Below, in pieces: positions 49,952 to 61,706 of a stretch of DNA of 64,000 bases (positions are counted from its first letter, which is position 1; each line of letters starts with the position of its first letter). A model generated the notes under the pieces. It was not told the origin of the DNA. It searched no databases and saw only the letters and a list, made by a program, of their open reading frames with translations. The stretch is from positions 646,501 to 710,500 of the forward strand of contig JARHVA010006304.1 in NCBI GenBank assembly GCA_037957365.1, in the 5' to 3' direction. The DNA is from Torreya grandis. Its lineage: Eukaryota; Streptophyta; Pinopsida; Cupressales; Taxaceae. The translations under genes and the position numbers were made by a program.

Positions 49952-50837
49952 TGTCAGGAATCTAAGAACAACAAACATGCTCTGACTCCACTGGTTAGGA
50001 TCTTGCTCCTCAGAAAGAGCACAGTATGATTACCAAATATATAAGTAATTGAATATGCGGAAATACCCAGAAACACAAGTAACTAGAATTCACCAATAGC
50101 ACAGAATATGAGAGACAATACACTATCTTGTATTAACAATATATAGAAAAGAATACATCAAAGAGCCGCCACACTCTTTCACCTTACAGAGATTCGCCAC
50201 ACCTCAAGTGTACAGTAATTCTTCTCACACACACTCTCCTACACAAAAAACGGTCCCAACAACCAACTCACACACAGAATTGGTGTTCACCTCACCAACC
50301 AGTCAGTAATAACCCTGCTGGTACATCAAGCACTCTATAGCACTTCAAGCTGATCTCTCATGAACCTGCAACCTGCAATTCAAAGACCAAGCTTACATGT
50401 AGATCACCAATGAGCTTGCAACAACCTGCAACTCATAGATCTTACAACTAGAAGGAACTCTTCCTTTCTATCTCATGCCTTAAACAATACATGCCAATGG
50501 GTCTATAAATAGATCCCTAACTCAAACAATAACTATGACTCTTAATTTAGACAATTATCCTCGCAGCCCAAGACTCTGGCTGGTCTTGACATGCAAACTC
50601 ATCGTTCACTTAACTAACTGTCCGTGAAATGAACACTTCGGGAACACACAGGCGACCGACGCCGGTCCTTGCTGGTCTGGTTCTGCCGACGTCGGCCGAC
50701 TTCCTGCCGTCGCCGGTTGCCTTCTGCACTGGATCCTGCCGACGTCGGTCATGCTGCCGACGCCGGTTCCTGTAGAACTCAGCAACCATCTGTTCCTAGT
50801 TTGCAAAGGTTGAAGCTTTTAGCTCCACAACCTAACA
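49952..50837 (-). repeat. E5 5' LTR (element orientation), 886 bp
   Basis: Partner of 46199-47082. It is the copy that would drive transcription on the minus strand. Confidence 0.95.
50655..50767. repeat. E5 right LTR palindrome cluster (5 units)
   Basis: Starts at 50655, 50685, 50706, 50738 and 50756; spacing 30, 21, 32 and 18, exactly as in the left LTR. Substitutions between the LTRs in this block fall mainly in the spacers. Confidence 0.92.
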
Positions 50838-50842
50838 ACAAA

Positions 50843-51930
50843 GATAAGGAACCTATCATATTTGTACTAGCATCTACCCTAGGACCTGACCCTCTTGAAG
50901 GAAACAAATCATGGTTATACAATGACAACCACGCTGGTTGTTATAAAAGTAACAAGTATCATATTCCTAATAGGATCATGGAGTATCACAAATATGAAAG
51001 AAGAGGCCTCAAATTGAATCAACAAGGAACCATTGAGCCAATTTCCATGACTAATTATGAAAGATCTTATGGACTTGGATTTAAATCGCTTATGGGTGAC
51101 CCCACATATTTTACTCAAACTCCATCACCAATGACTAGTGATGATGATGTTGATAACAAAGTAGAGTTTGATCATAGCCTCACTTTTGATGACCTAACTA
51201 AAACTAACATGTTTGATAACAATGCCATTTATACTCTTACCCAAGCCATTCATCACCATTCATTGCCATTATAGTATCCCTAATTGATAGATTAGGACCA
51301 ACAAGAATCCAGTCTATCGATTGATGATTTCTAGAATGATGAGGCATTCTATGATTTCTTAGGCCTTAAAGACAATGTTTCATTGGGATATCACAAATCA
51401 AGATTCTCAATCACATTGGATCCTACAACGTATTTTGGAGAGTGAGTGAACACCCTTAGCCACAAACAAATAAATAAAACATTGAGGTCCCAAAGTGAAA
51501 ACCTCTTTGAGGTGCTTTTTGACCAGGTAAAAAGTAAAGATAAAGGCCAGTCTTGCGGTGAAAACTTATTTTAGGTACCATTAGATGGGGGTGTTTATTC
51601 TTCTTTGAATTTAGACGAGGAGATCACTTACAACTAACTTGCCTATGGATCTGAGTTTAGTTTTGAGCAAAAAAAAGTATTTGATCAAATTCTCTAAGAA
51701 TTTTTGACTGTTTTTGTTACATGGCCAAATCTACCATTAAGAGACTCAGATTTATCATGCCTAGGAGAAATCAAAGAGTAAGTCCTAATAGAAGACCCTA
51801 ACATAGTTCAATAGTTTAAGTTACTGCTAACTATCTTAGAAGATGGTTAGAACCTTCTAGTCAAAGATACAATAGAGGTAAACATCAAGACTCTATCAGA
51901 CCTAAAATGGATAAAATTAGGTACACCCCT
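50843..51930 (+). pseudogene. E4 pol linker between protease and RT
   Basis: An open stretch to 51274 (KDKEPIIFVLASTLGPDPLE, YKSNKYHIPNR, YGLGFKSLMGDPTYF) resembles the segment before RT in Tat elements. The matching part on the other side of E5 is 45960-46193. Stops become frequent after 51274. Confidence 0.55.
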
Positions 51931-53340
51931 CACTAAGGAGTAATGTGAAATTTTTATAGCTATGTTGAGAGAGTTTATGGATATATTTGTGTGGGCCTAT
52001 TCTAACATGCCAAGATTAGACCCCACCTTAGTTCTTTACCACCTTGTGGTTAATCCTGATGCTAAACTAGTAAAATAAAAGCTATGTAAGATACATCCTC
52101 ACATTATTGTATTAGTAAATAAAGAGCTGAAAAAACTCTTAAAAACAGGATGTATTAGATCCATTGACTACTCAGAATAGATCTCTAATGTAGTACTTGT
52201 TAGAAAAAAGCTTGAAAGAATCAAAATTTGTACTGATTTTCAAGACATCAATAAATCTTGTTCCTAAAGATGATTTTCCATTGCCTAATATTGACATGAT
52301 CATTGACTCCACAATAGGTTATGAAATGCTTTCACTCATAGATGGATTTTTAGGATATAATCAGATCAGAATAATACTAAAAGATTAGCATAAAATAATG
52401 TTCACCACTCCATGGGGAACATTTTGCTATCATATGATGCCATTTGGCCTTAAGAATATGGGAGCTACATATTAAGTAGCCATAACTATCATATTCCATG
52501 ATATGATGCATGATATTGTTGAAGACTATGTCGATGACATATTAGGCAAATCCAAGACTAGGGCTGACCATCCAGAAGTACTACGTAAGATATTTGAAAT
52601 ACTATGAGATTACAAAGTTAGGCTTAATCTAAATAAATGTGTGTTTAGTGTAACTTCAAGAAAACTACTTGGTTTCATCGTGTCTTGTAGAGGTATTGAA
52701 TTTGATCCAGCTAAAGTCCATGTTATAACTGAGATGCTACCATTAACCAATTTGAATCAACTCTATAGTTTGAAAGGTAAGATCCAATCTATCTGATGCT
52801 TCATCTCTCAATTAGAAGACAAGTTCCATCTATTTACACACCTTTTGAAGAAAGACATTACATTTCATTGGGATGATCACTACCAAACAACTTTTCAACA
52901 AATCAAAGATTATCTTGTCAATCTACCTATTTTATTACCTCCTATGCTAGGAAAGCCATTCTTGTTATACCTATCAACTACCGATTATGAACTAGGGGTT
53001 CTCTTGGCTCAACATGATGACAATAGAAAGGAGCATGCTATATACTAATTAAGCTGTACCTTGGTTACATATGAACATAACTATGAACCTATTGAAAAAT
53101 CTTATCTAGCCATGGTTTTTGCCGCTCAAAAATTGCATTATTACATGTTGAATAATAAAACCATGGTCATTTAAAAGGTATATCCACTCAAGTATCTATT
53201 ATCTAAAATAGCTTTGCAAGGAAGAATGGCTAAATAGATCATGCTTCTTAGTGAGTTTGACATAGAGTATGTTAATCAAAAATCAATCAAGAGACAAGTT
53301 ATTATAGATCAACTTGCTAAAGCACCTCTCATAGACACAT
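51931..53340 (+). pseudogene. E4 reverse transcriptase with linked RNase H
   Basis: RT landmarks in order: FMDIFVWAYSNMPRLDP, then NKSCPKDDFPLPNID (FPLP motif) near 52250, MMPFGLKNMGATY near 52440, catalytic DYVDDI at 52524-52541, and GFIVSCRGIEFDPAK. The connected gypsy RNase H follows: LYLSTTDYELGVLLAQ, TYEHNYEPIEKSYLAMVFAA and LLSEFDIEYVNQ. Wording is that of the Tat clade. There are at least ten in-frame stops. Confidence 0.85.
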
Positions 53341-53399
53341 AACCACTCAAGTTTCTATTTCATAATTAATCCATCGTGATCATTATTAATACACCCTTT

Positions 53400-53800
53400 G
53401 AGGAGCAGCCCTAGAAGTTGTACTTTGATGGTTCATTCACTACACATGGATCAGAAGCAAGCCTATTGTTTATTACACCATAGGGGGATCTAATCCCTAA
53501 ATCATTTAGAATTAACTTTCCTTGTACAAAAAACATGGCCAAGTATGAAGCACTTGTTGTAGGACTTCAACAATTCGTGCAATGTAATATATCTCATCTT
53601 CAAGTTTATGGTGATTCTTAGTTAATCATCAATCAAGTCATATATCTTTTTCAGACCAAAGATGACAAACTGGTTCCATATAAAGCCATGGTTGACACTC
53701 TTAAAAACCAAATTGCCAACATTCAATTTGAGCATATACCAAGGACTAGTAACAAAACTATAGATGCCATGGCTACTATTGGCTCTCTAATTTGACAAAT
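53400..53800 (+). pseudogene. E4 second RNase H
   Basis: A full second set of RNase H blocks: LYFDGSFTTHGSEAS, MAKYEALVVGL, VYGDS (followed by a stop and LIINQ), and TSNKTIDAMATIGS. Dual RNase H, with an archaeal-like second domain, defines the Tat lineage of plant gypsy elements. It lies between the RT-linked domain and integrase, the usual place. Confidence 0.8.
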
Positions 53801-54059
53801 AGATAAAGCTAGAGAGTATCATTTCTTTATCAAAAATTTTTTAGCACCAGCTCATCAACTTTCAACCATTGCCATGATTTGTGATATAATTGGTCCTAAT
53901 TATATCTGGTACTTAGACCTTTACACCTACCTTCATGACCAAGTTCTACCACCTAACCTATCTCAAAAACAAACCAAAGCCTTCCTTCATAATTTTGCTC
54001 ATTAAACTTTACTTGGATCCACTCTTTACCATCATAGTTTTGATGAAACTCTGCTTCGT

Positions 54060-55160
54060 TGTTTAACTTCAGTAAAGTCTACATTAGTGTTAAGAGAAGT
54101 TCATGAAGGATCATGTGGATCCCATTCTAGTGGGGTAGTCCTATCCAAAAATATCTTTTGTATTAGCTATTATTAGCCCATAATGGATGCAGATGCCACC
54201 GCATATGTAAAGAAATGTGACAAATGTCAATGGCATGCTAATCTGATTTATGCCCCAATAAAAACTCTAAAACTGATGTTGATACCATGGCCATTTTCTA
54301 CATGGGGACTTGACATCATTGGGAAGATTAACCCCACTTCATTTGATGACCATAAACATATCCTTACCACTACCAAATATTTCACTAAGTGGGTTAAAGC
54401 TATACCCCTCACTTACATGACTAGAAAGAAAATTTCTAAATTTATCTTCAACCATTTCATCTACTGCTACGGTATCCCCTTTGACATTATATTCAATAAT
54501 GGAGGATCATTCAATAATAAATATGTAGACTAATTATGTACTAAATACAACATCACCCAACATTTTTCTATAGCATATTACCCTCAAGGTAATGGCCAGA
54601 CTGAGGCATCCAACAAAACCATTGTCAACATTCTCAAAAATATTATCAATGATGCCAGTCATGATTGGCACCTATAGATGTTCCCTACCCTTTGGGCATA
54701 CCATACCAATCATTGTACCCCCACAGGATTCACCCCATACTTACTTGTTTATGGTATTAAAGCCATACTTCCCATTAAGGTCAAATTACCTTCACTATGC
54801 ATCTCTTTCAAGCATGTCCTATATGATCATGACTATCGAGTATCTCACCTATAAGAGCTGGACCTACTAGATGAGAAACACATAGCCATGCTCAATAATC
54901 TTCAAGTATATCATAATTGACTCAAAGGACACTAAAATCAGTGTGTGAAGTATCAACAATTTGAACTTGGTGATCTAATTCTCAAAGAAAACTAAAAAAA
55001 TACCATGACCGAGAAGAAACATAAAGGGAAATTCAAACCAAATTGGATAGGGCCATTCATCATCACTATAGATTATGGATTAAGAGCATACAAGCTTGCC
55101 ATGCCAAACAAAGAGGAACTTCTAGAGCCTATGAATATTATTCATCTCAAGTAGTACTAT
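54060..55160 (+). pseudogene. E4 integrase
   Basis: HHCC zinc region: VHEGSCGSH near 54097 and KKCDKCQWH near 54210. Catalytic core: WGLDIIG (first D), FDIIFNNGGSF, where the second D is replaced by N, and GQTEASNKT (E). The C-terminal end has FKPNWIGPF and AYKLAMP, the GPF/Y-type module. Several stops and a lost catalytic residue show it is dead. Confidence 0.85.
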
Positions 55161-55486
55161 GCTTGAATGTTAAGGTTTATTGTCTATACAGACTATTTTA
55201 GTTATGCCATTTTATCACTATTCTTATTTATACACATACCATTCTTATCCATCCTCTTTTCCATATCCACTTTTTTCTTTTGACCTATCAACCCAGTGTG
55301 TTCTAAAAGCCAAGCCTATTTGACCTTGGTTTTGTCATTCATTATGTAGTTTCAACGTCAAGGTATCTGATCAGTTCATTAGTTGGTTCAAGAACTTCAG
55401 ATAGAGATCATATCTTGGGATAGTATGACAAAAGTTTTGGCAGTTGTATCCTTCATTTGTTATTCTTTCTTACCATTGGTATTATT

Positions 55487-57330
55487 GTTAATTATAACCA
55501 CCTTTGGGCAAATTAGTACCATTAATCTATGTTGTTATGTCCTAATTATAATCACCCATGGGAAAACTAAGGGTAATACGAAGCCTTGACGTATCAACTT
55601 TCCACTTCCTATGCTATAATGTATCTTTTTACCCACTGTGCTTATTTTGTTTGAATTAATTGGTGCACTAGTCAAGTTCCTCCACTGTAAGGGTGTAACT
55701 ATAGTTCCTTGAGGTCCTACTCTGGGATTATATAGGTAGTGCTCAATACTTGTTGAGGTCAGCTTAGTCACCCTTTTCCACCATGCTCTCACCATTTTGT
55801 GAGCAACCTAAGCCACACTCTCACCATTTTGTGAGCAACCTAAGTTTGAACACTCTTGCCATTTTGTGAGAAACCTAAGCCACACTCTCATCATTTTGTG
55901 AGAAACCTAAGCCATGCTCTTGACATTTTATGAGTAACCTATGTTTGAATGCTCTCACCATTTTATGAGTAACCTAAGCCACACTCTCACCATTTTGTGA
56001 GATTGAACCATTTAGTGTCTCGTCATTCTTGATTGAGTTATGACACTCCAAAACACTTCCAAAAACATTTCAAAAAATTGTTAGAAAAGAACAAAAACAT
56101 TGACCACTTTTTTTCCTTAAATATTTTAAGAACCCTTACTAAGTTACAAGAAAATCACTTGTCATTTAGTTTCCCCATCCTTTTTGACCTTTTTATCTCA
56201 TGCACTTTTCATTTTGCAAGACCATTCTTATTCTTATATCACATCCATTCTATTTGTTTTCTTCAGTTATCATATTATTTCCATTCTCCGGGAGAATTAC
56301 ATTTGGCTTGAAGTTTTTTTATTGGATATTACATCCATGGAACTATGTAGGCAGTGTCTAATTGCCTAGTGCATATGGAGACAACTCAACCACCCCCTTC
56401 CTTTTATTCTATTCCCCCATTTTGTTCATTTGTTAAGTGGTCACCTATTTTCTAGGGGCAATGTTCATAGGGTTTATATTGTGTTGTTTATTTGTTTGTT
56501 TCTACTTATTTTGTTTGTTTATCTGATTATTTATTTGCTTTCAACACTGTTGCCTCAACTTAGTCTATATGTGTTCATTGGGTGATTCCTTGTGCACATT
56601 ATTATTGAGTCCATCCATATTCATCCATTAACATTATCATCATGGTTTTTATCATTGGTGCATTGTTTTTTGAATGTTTATTAGATCGAGAGTTAATCCT
56701 TATGCATATTTTGGCTAAGTCTTTATGGTATTCTATCATAAAGCCTACCATCACATGCTAAACTAAACCTCAACTTCAATAAGTCTAGTCAGTAATGGTA
56801 GCATCTCTTCTACACTGACATCCTGATTCGACTCCTAGTCATATCCCAAACAAAGCAATGAAACACAAAATAATTTTAATCTTTATTAGTTCAAATGAAT
56901 ATCTCCCTATTAGTAGGTTATTCCAATTCATCATTACCCTCTATCTTAAGTTATCATCATCCTCAACTAAGTTTATCATGTTTATCATAATTAGAGTCCA
57001 ATGATTATAACTGCCTATGGGTAAATCAGTGCACACCATCCCACCTACATTTCTCAATGATTATAACCACTTTTGAGAAAATTATTGTGTTATCACCACT
57101 TTAATTTTTCTTCCTATATAGGGGCACACTATTATCTTATTTGTCTATCTTAACTAGGGAAACTCTATCTTCTTAATGATTATAACCGCCTTTGGGCAAA
57201 TCATTATGTTATCATACTATGTTGCCACTATTGGGGTACAATGCTTATAACTACCTTTGGGAAAACCATTGTGCACCATCCCACTTTCATTCTCAATGAC
57301 TTTGACTAATTTTTCAATATCATTGTGTTT
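55487..57330. repeat. E4 3' region: dispersed ATGATTATAACC-type repeats
   Basis: Blocks of about 32 bp resembling AATGATTATAACCGCC, TTTGGGCAAATCATT lie near 55487, 55541, 56999, 57055, 57174, 57239 and, weakly, 57292. Their ends are mutually complementary (AATGATT / AATCATT), so each is an imperfect palindrome. The region has no coding sequence. Confidence 0.65.
55786..56001. repeat. E4 3' minisatellite with hairpin units (7 copies)
   Basis: Units CTCTCACCATTTTGTGAG or close variants start at 55786, 55818, 55853, 55885, 55917, 55952 and 55984: spacing 32, 35, 32, 32, 35, 32. CTCAC and GTGAG form the arms. The spacer 'aacctaagccaca' alternates with a longer 'aacctaagtttgaaca' form. Confidence 0.9.
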
Positions 57331-57530
57331 TCACCCCATCATCTTTCCTTTATTTAGTCCCCTTGTTTTGCTTCTTTCTTTTTGAGGGACTATTTATCGA
57401 CCTACTTGTGCCAACCATTCCCTCAAGGGGGCATCATATAGTTAGTTTATCATCATTGTACTTATAAGCATAAAGGACCTTTTCATTCTTTTAGAAGATG
57501 TTTCTATGCTTCTAGCTTGTAATGCCTTCC

Positions 57531-57545
57531 TAAATAGGGGAAAAC
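57531..57545 (+). other. E4 polypurine tract
   Basis: AGGGGAAAAC directly precedes the 3' LTR start TATAGACACC. Confidence 0.65.
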
Positions 57546-58729
57546 TATAGACACCTAAAATTGGCTGTCGATAAACTCCAACCAAGATTTTGACCAATTT
57601 CTACCTAAAATGCACAATTTGGCCTAAAAATACTAAAACATGCTAAATGATGTGAAACTAACATATTCAAGTACTGATTTTGGCCAGAGTATCACTAAAT
57701 ATGGTAATGCAATTTATGGGCCAACTAATTTTGATCAGTTCCTTTCGAGTCAAAATGCCAAATTTGCACCTGCATGCTCTGGACTGCTCTTTCCTATCAA
57801 ATATTTTGCACAAGACTTGTGCCTTTGTTATTTTTTGTTGGCAACATCCTAAATGGGAATACACATCAACACATCTAACATGGACTTCCAATTCCAATCT
57901 AGTCAAATTTAGGACCAATAACAAGATATTCTAATTAATTTGAATAATTTGTGCACAATGTGCTTAATCATGCTTAAGAGATAATTAACCCAAATTAAGG
58001 CCTAGTTAATAATTCTATGGAAACTTATTGAATAATTTGTTTTGGAAATGAATATTGATTATATGCATCATCAAGTGACCTCATTTCTTGGGAAGACATC
58101 CCTAGGCCATAAATGCCATAAATATCAAGATTCATGCCTCCCATACCTCATCAATGCCTTCTATGATGCCCTCCATGCCTCTTAATTTCCCCTTCTTCCA
58201 ATTACATGATGAGGATAATTACAAACTTAATTCCATAAATTGAATTAATCCTCAACCACACATCTCAATCTTAAGATGGATGGTTCAAGTTGTTTCTAGC
58301 CAAATCCAAAAATCTATAAATAGAAGGCCTCACAACATCATTTATAAGCTTTTTTAGTGCAAAGTTATAATGCAATATTGGTTCCAAAAGCTTCAAGAAA
58401 CTAGTCTTACCATGCCAAATCAATGCCAACTCAACCCACAAGCCAAAGATGCCAAGGAGAGATGGAGGTAGCCAAGCTTCCATTGCTAAAGACTTCATGA
58501 GCACAAGTCGAGCAAGCCACTACAACAAGTATTTTGGAGCATCCAAGAAAGGTGAAAGAGTTTTCTTTTGTATTTTAGTTGTGTGTTTCATTCATGATTT
58601 TTAACTAAGCTCTCCTTAGTGTCTAGGCCTAGAGATGTTATGTTATTAGTGTGTTTTTTTCATTTTATTTTCATTTTGGAACTAACACCATACTAACCAT
58701 CCTCTCTTGAGTCAAATTCCTAGATCATA
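57546..58729 (+). repeat. E4 3' LTR, 1184 bp
   Basis: Partner of 37959-39143. It ends AGATCATA, where the 5' copy ends AAATCACA, and is followed by the GAAAC target duplication. Confidence 0.9.
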
Positions 58730-58734
58730 GAAAC

Positions 58735-60382
58735 TACAGTTCTATCTACCCCTCCTATGGTGGTAATACCCAAGGAGATAACCATTCCATCAATCATTTT
58801 TTCCACTCCTCTAATCAAAATAGAAGAGAAACCTACTCCTTTGGACCACCAAACTAAAGAGGAAGCTATACCTACTATTCCACTAGAAATCTCTATCCCC
58901 ACCTCTCCTATTAAACCATCCGTACCTCCATTTGAAACCATTTCCCAAGAGATAATTTCCTTATCACCTTTAAAACCTTCCGCCAAAGATAAAAACCTTG
59001 AAACCACCCCTTATTCTTCCCCAAAGGATTTGAGTTTTGAAACTAATGATCAAGGAATAAAATCCATTTATAAACCTTTTTCTCAACTAGTTCAGAGCTT
59101 GGAATTCATATCCCAACCTAAATTTGATAGAGCCACCTTTTGGCATCAGCTTGGACTCCTGTATCAAAATAGAACTGAACCTTATACTTCACTTGAGTCC
59201 ACTCTCGAGCCTATTGTTACAACTCCACCAACTACCCATCCTAAATTCATCATGGAACCTTCTTAATTACCCCCACCTAAAATTGTCAAGTCACCCTATG
59301 CTTCTTTTATCAAGCCAATCAAAAACTTGGGGATCCTTCCCACACCTAATCCTGCTCACTATCCTTTGAGATTGGATTTAAACACATCAACCCAACCAAG
59401 ACCTAATCCAATTAATACCATTAAGAAGGAAGGATTTCCTAGACCAAAACCTTGAGGAAGGACCATACCGAATCCTTCACCTTTACCCTCTATTTTATGA
59501 TCACATCCTTCCACCATTCCCATTACCTACTCTTCCTCTAAGAAACCATCTCCCCTTTCTCCACCTATAACAACCCAATCCTCTAGTTCATCATCATTCC
59601 TTACCAAAATTTCTCCATCTACTTTCCCATCTATTAAACCCTCGTCATCTAGACCCCTAATTCCTAAACCAATTATAACTAAGCCAATTCTTTCTAAACT
59701 ACCAACCAAACTCAATCCACCAACCACACCTCCTATCAAGAAATCTTTTCCCAATAAGGTTACTACACCAGAAATAAAAACTCCACCACTTCAAAAATAT
59801 TTATCATAATCTTATACAACTATTTAACAAAGGCTCCTACAAGCTTCTGCCATTAACTTACCACCAATCAAGCCTTTTGACCCCACTCACCAAAAGCCAA
59901 CCTAGTTCAATGAAAATCTGCTTTGTCTTTACCATTGGACCCCTGAGCATGATACAGAGAACTATAAATCTCTTTAAACTATTGTTCATGGCCTTTTGGA
60001 GGAGGATGATCTATTAGATGAACCTTATTTAAGGCCCTTACCTCTTTTAACACCTATCCAATCTGCCTACCAATCATCTACTTCTCTACTCCCACTAAGG
60101 AGTCAAAAAGAGGAATCAAAGCAAGCAACTGGTCCCCTTATCCATACCATTCATATAGTGACTCAGTCTCAAGCTTAACAAAATGATAAGGGTAAATCCA
60201 TCTAAAAAAATGAAAAAGGAAAAGCCAAGGCCACCATTCCATGGTTTTACCCTTTAATTCCCCAACCAACCCATCAAATTCAAACAACTACACCTTCACC
60301 TTCACCCTCACAACCACCAAAGACCAAAGTCTCTATTTTGGGAGCCCCTTCTTCTAATGCATCTCCATTCATCCAATGCTTA
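58735..60382 (+). pseudogene. E3 gag, second part (after E4)
   Basis: The frame continues that of 35754-37958 once E4 and one GAAAC copy are discounted. It is mainly proline/serine/threonine-rich (PTPLDHQTKEEAIPTIPLE) to about 59850. A second knuckle-like block follows, CLYHWTPEHDTENY, with Y in the place of the last C, then an acidic LLEEDDLLDEP tail. A basic region and another proline-rich region run to 60382, where E6 begins. Stops at 59264 and elsewhere. Confidence 0.65.
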
Positions 60383-60635
60383 TGTTTCACTAAATTTTGT
60401 CTATTTTAAGTCTAAAGGAAAATAAAAAGAAGGATGGGGATAAGTAATTATAATGAACCTAGATTTGGTTTGTACACCATATCTAGATGTTGTGAGCACT
60501 CCTCTTTGGCTAGGGAAGACTACCATTATTAACAACTTGTACATAGTAGAGAGTGACATGGTGTAGGTGAGGTACTTTGTTGGTGTTTTAGAAGTTGTTT
60601 GGGTAGGTTTTGAAGAGGATAGGAAATTGATAGTA

Positions 60636-60725
60636 ATCGATGTTGATAGGAGTGTGACTAATATCAGTTATATTATCGAGGTCGGTAATGAGGTGATTGA
60701 TGTTGGTTAGGATGCCAAGGTTGGT
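60636..60725. repeat. E6 LTR palindrome cluster (5 units)
   Basis: 12-mers start at 60636 (ATCGATGTTGAT), 60657 (ACTAATATCAGT), 60675 (ATCGAGGTCGGT), 60696 (ATTGATGTTGGT) and 60714 (GCCAAGGTTGGT); spacing 21, 18, 21 and 18. Confidence 0.85.
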
Positions 60726-61257
60726 AGGAGAAATAATTGTCTAGAGAGCTTGCAGAAGGCTTTCCTAAGTTTGGAAAATGGTTTAGATCAGGCTAGAGAG
60801 GTTGAGAGAGTTATAAGAGGGAGATTATAGCTTGGTTAAGTTTGGTAAGAGGTTTAGTATGTTAGATAAAGGGGAAATAAGTAAGGAAGCTTTGTAAATA
60901 CCTCACAGGGGTACGGTTAGAGGTGTGTAAAGCAGTTTAGGGTAGATATAAAGAAATAGAATAGTATGTATTTAAATAACCTATAGTATTAGTGATATAT
61001 TTAGCTTTGGTGGTATTTAAATGATAAGTGCCAGGTTGATGGTCCCTATCAGGGAGTTCAAACCTAAGTACCTAAATAAAGAGAATAAGTGGGTGCTATT
61101 GGTCCTCGAGAGCTTAGTTGCTGATTGTGATTGACTTATTTAGGGTGATTGTAAGCTTGGATGTTGAAAATAGAATGCTGAGAGTTTGAATGAGAGTAAG
61201 AATTAATTTTCTTAATTTTTACTGATCTAAAGTATGGGTTGGAGTTTAGATTATATT

Positions 61258-61308
61258 GTTGAAGTTGATAATCCCATCGATGTTGATCATGATCCCACTG
61301 ATGTCAGT
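61258..61308. repeat. E6 LTR palindrome cluster (3 units)
   Basis: Units start at 61258 (GTTGAAGTTGAT), 61276 (ATCGATGTTGAT) and 61297 (ACTGATGTCAGT); spacing 18 and 21. Confidence 0.8.
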
Positions 61309-61706
61309 AGCCCTAGAATAGGTAAACCTTTCTATTTTTGGTTTGTTTCTTGTTTTTCTGTATGCTAAGTGTGACACCCATTATAAAATGGTAAAAATAA
61401 GAGGTTAGGAAGGAAGTAGTTGTTTAGGAATTTAGTTTGAAAGTGGGAATAAGTCTTGGGTGGTTAGGATGAGGGGACTAGGTCTTGAGGTGACTCATTA
61501 GGGGAGAATTAGTCATAGGGTGAGGTGGTCATGTAAGGTGGCAATAGGAGTTTTTAATTAACTTAATTAAGTATTTTAACTTAATTAAATGTGTGAGGGA
61601 TAAAAGGATGGGTTAAGGAGATTAATTATTATTATTAAAATGGGCTTAGGGGGGTTTCGACATAGGGAATTACGCACATATGTGTGACATAATTTTGGTG
61701 TCTACA

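Larger units (their letters stand above)
46199..50837 (-). mobile_element. E5: young Ty1/copia derivative inserted in E4
   Basis: LTRs at 46199-47082 and 49952-50837 start TGTCAGGAATC and end CCTAACA on the plus strand. They differ by about a dozen substitutions and a 2-bp indel (roughly 1.4%). ACAAA flanks both sides (46194-46198 and 50838-50842). Minus orientation is fixed by the tRNA-iMet primer site next to the right LTR and by a polypurine tract next to the left one. It keeps gag and protease and a piece of pre-integrase region; integrase core, RT and RNase H are absent, so it is non-autonomous. E4 pol homology resumes directly after the insertion. Confidence 0.95.
37959..58729 (+). mobile_element. 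E4: 20.8-kb Tat-like Ty3/gypsy element, host to E5
   Basis: LTRs of 1185 and 1184 bp flank the element, with GAAAC on both sides (37954-37958 and 58730-58734). Order: LTR, primer site, long leader, gag, protease, [E5 insertion], RT, RNase H, second RNase H, integrase, 2.4-kb 3' region rich in repeats, polypurine tract, LTR. Without E5 it is about 16.1 kb. Two RNase H domains and the RT/RNase H sequence style point to the Tat clade. LTRs differ by roughly 10-13% where compared, and every ORF has stops, so it is long dead. Confidence 0.9.
33715..60382 (+). mobile_element. E3: Ty3/gypsy element, split by E4 and cut by E6
   Basis: The 5' LTR is 33715-35063, followed by the primer-binding site, leader and a long gag (35754 onward). 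E4 is inserted at 37959-58729. The E3 reading frame resumes at 58735 in the same frame, which supports one original gag. At 60383 homology ends at the LTR of E6. The pol region and 3' LTR of E3 are not in the window, so its total length and target duplication are unknown. Confidence 0.85.
60383..61706 (-). repeat. E6 3' LTR, 1324 bp
   Basis: Same start and end as the E3 LTR (TGTAGACACC...GAAACA), similar length and homologous distal block (CACTCCTCTTTGGCTAGGGA near 60499). The middle is poorly conserved apart from the two palindrome clusters. Confidence 0.75.

Noticed and set aside
58720..59007. Minus-strand ORF opposite the second part of E3 gag
   Set aside because: The plus-strand frame continues a recognisable gag; this is its antisense shadow.
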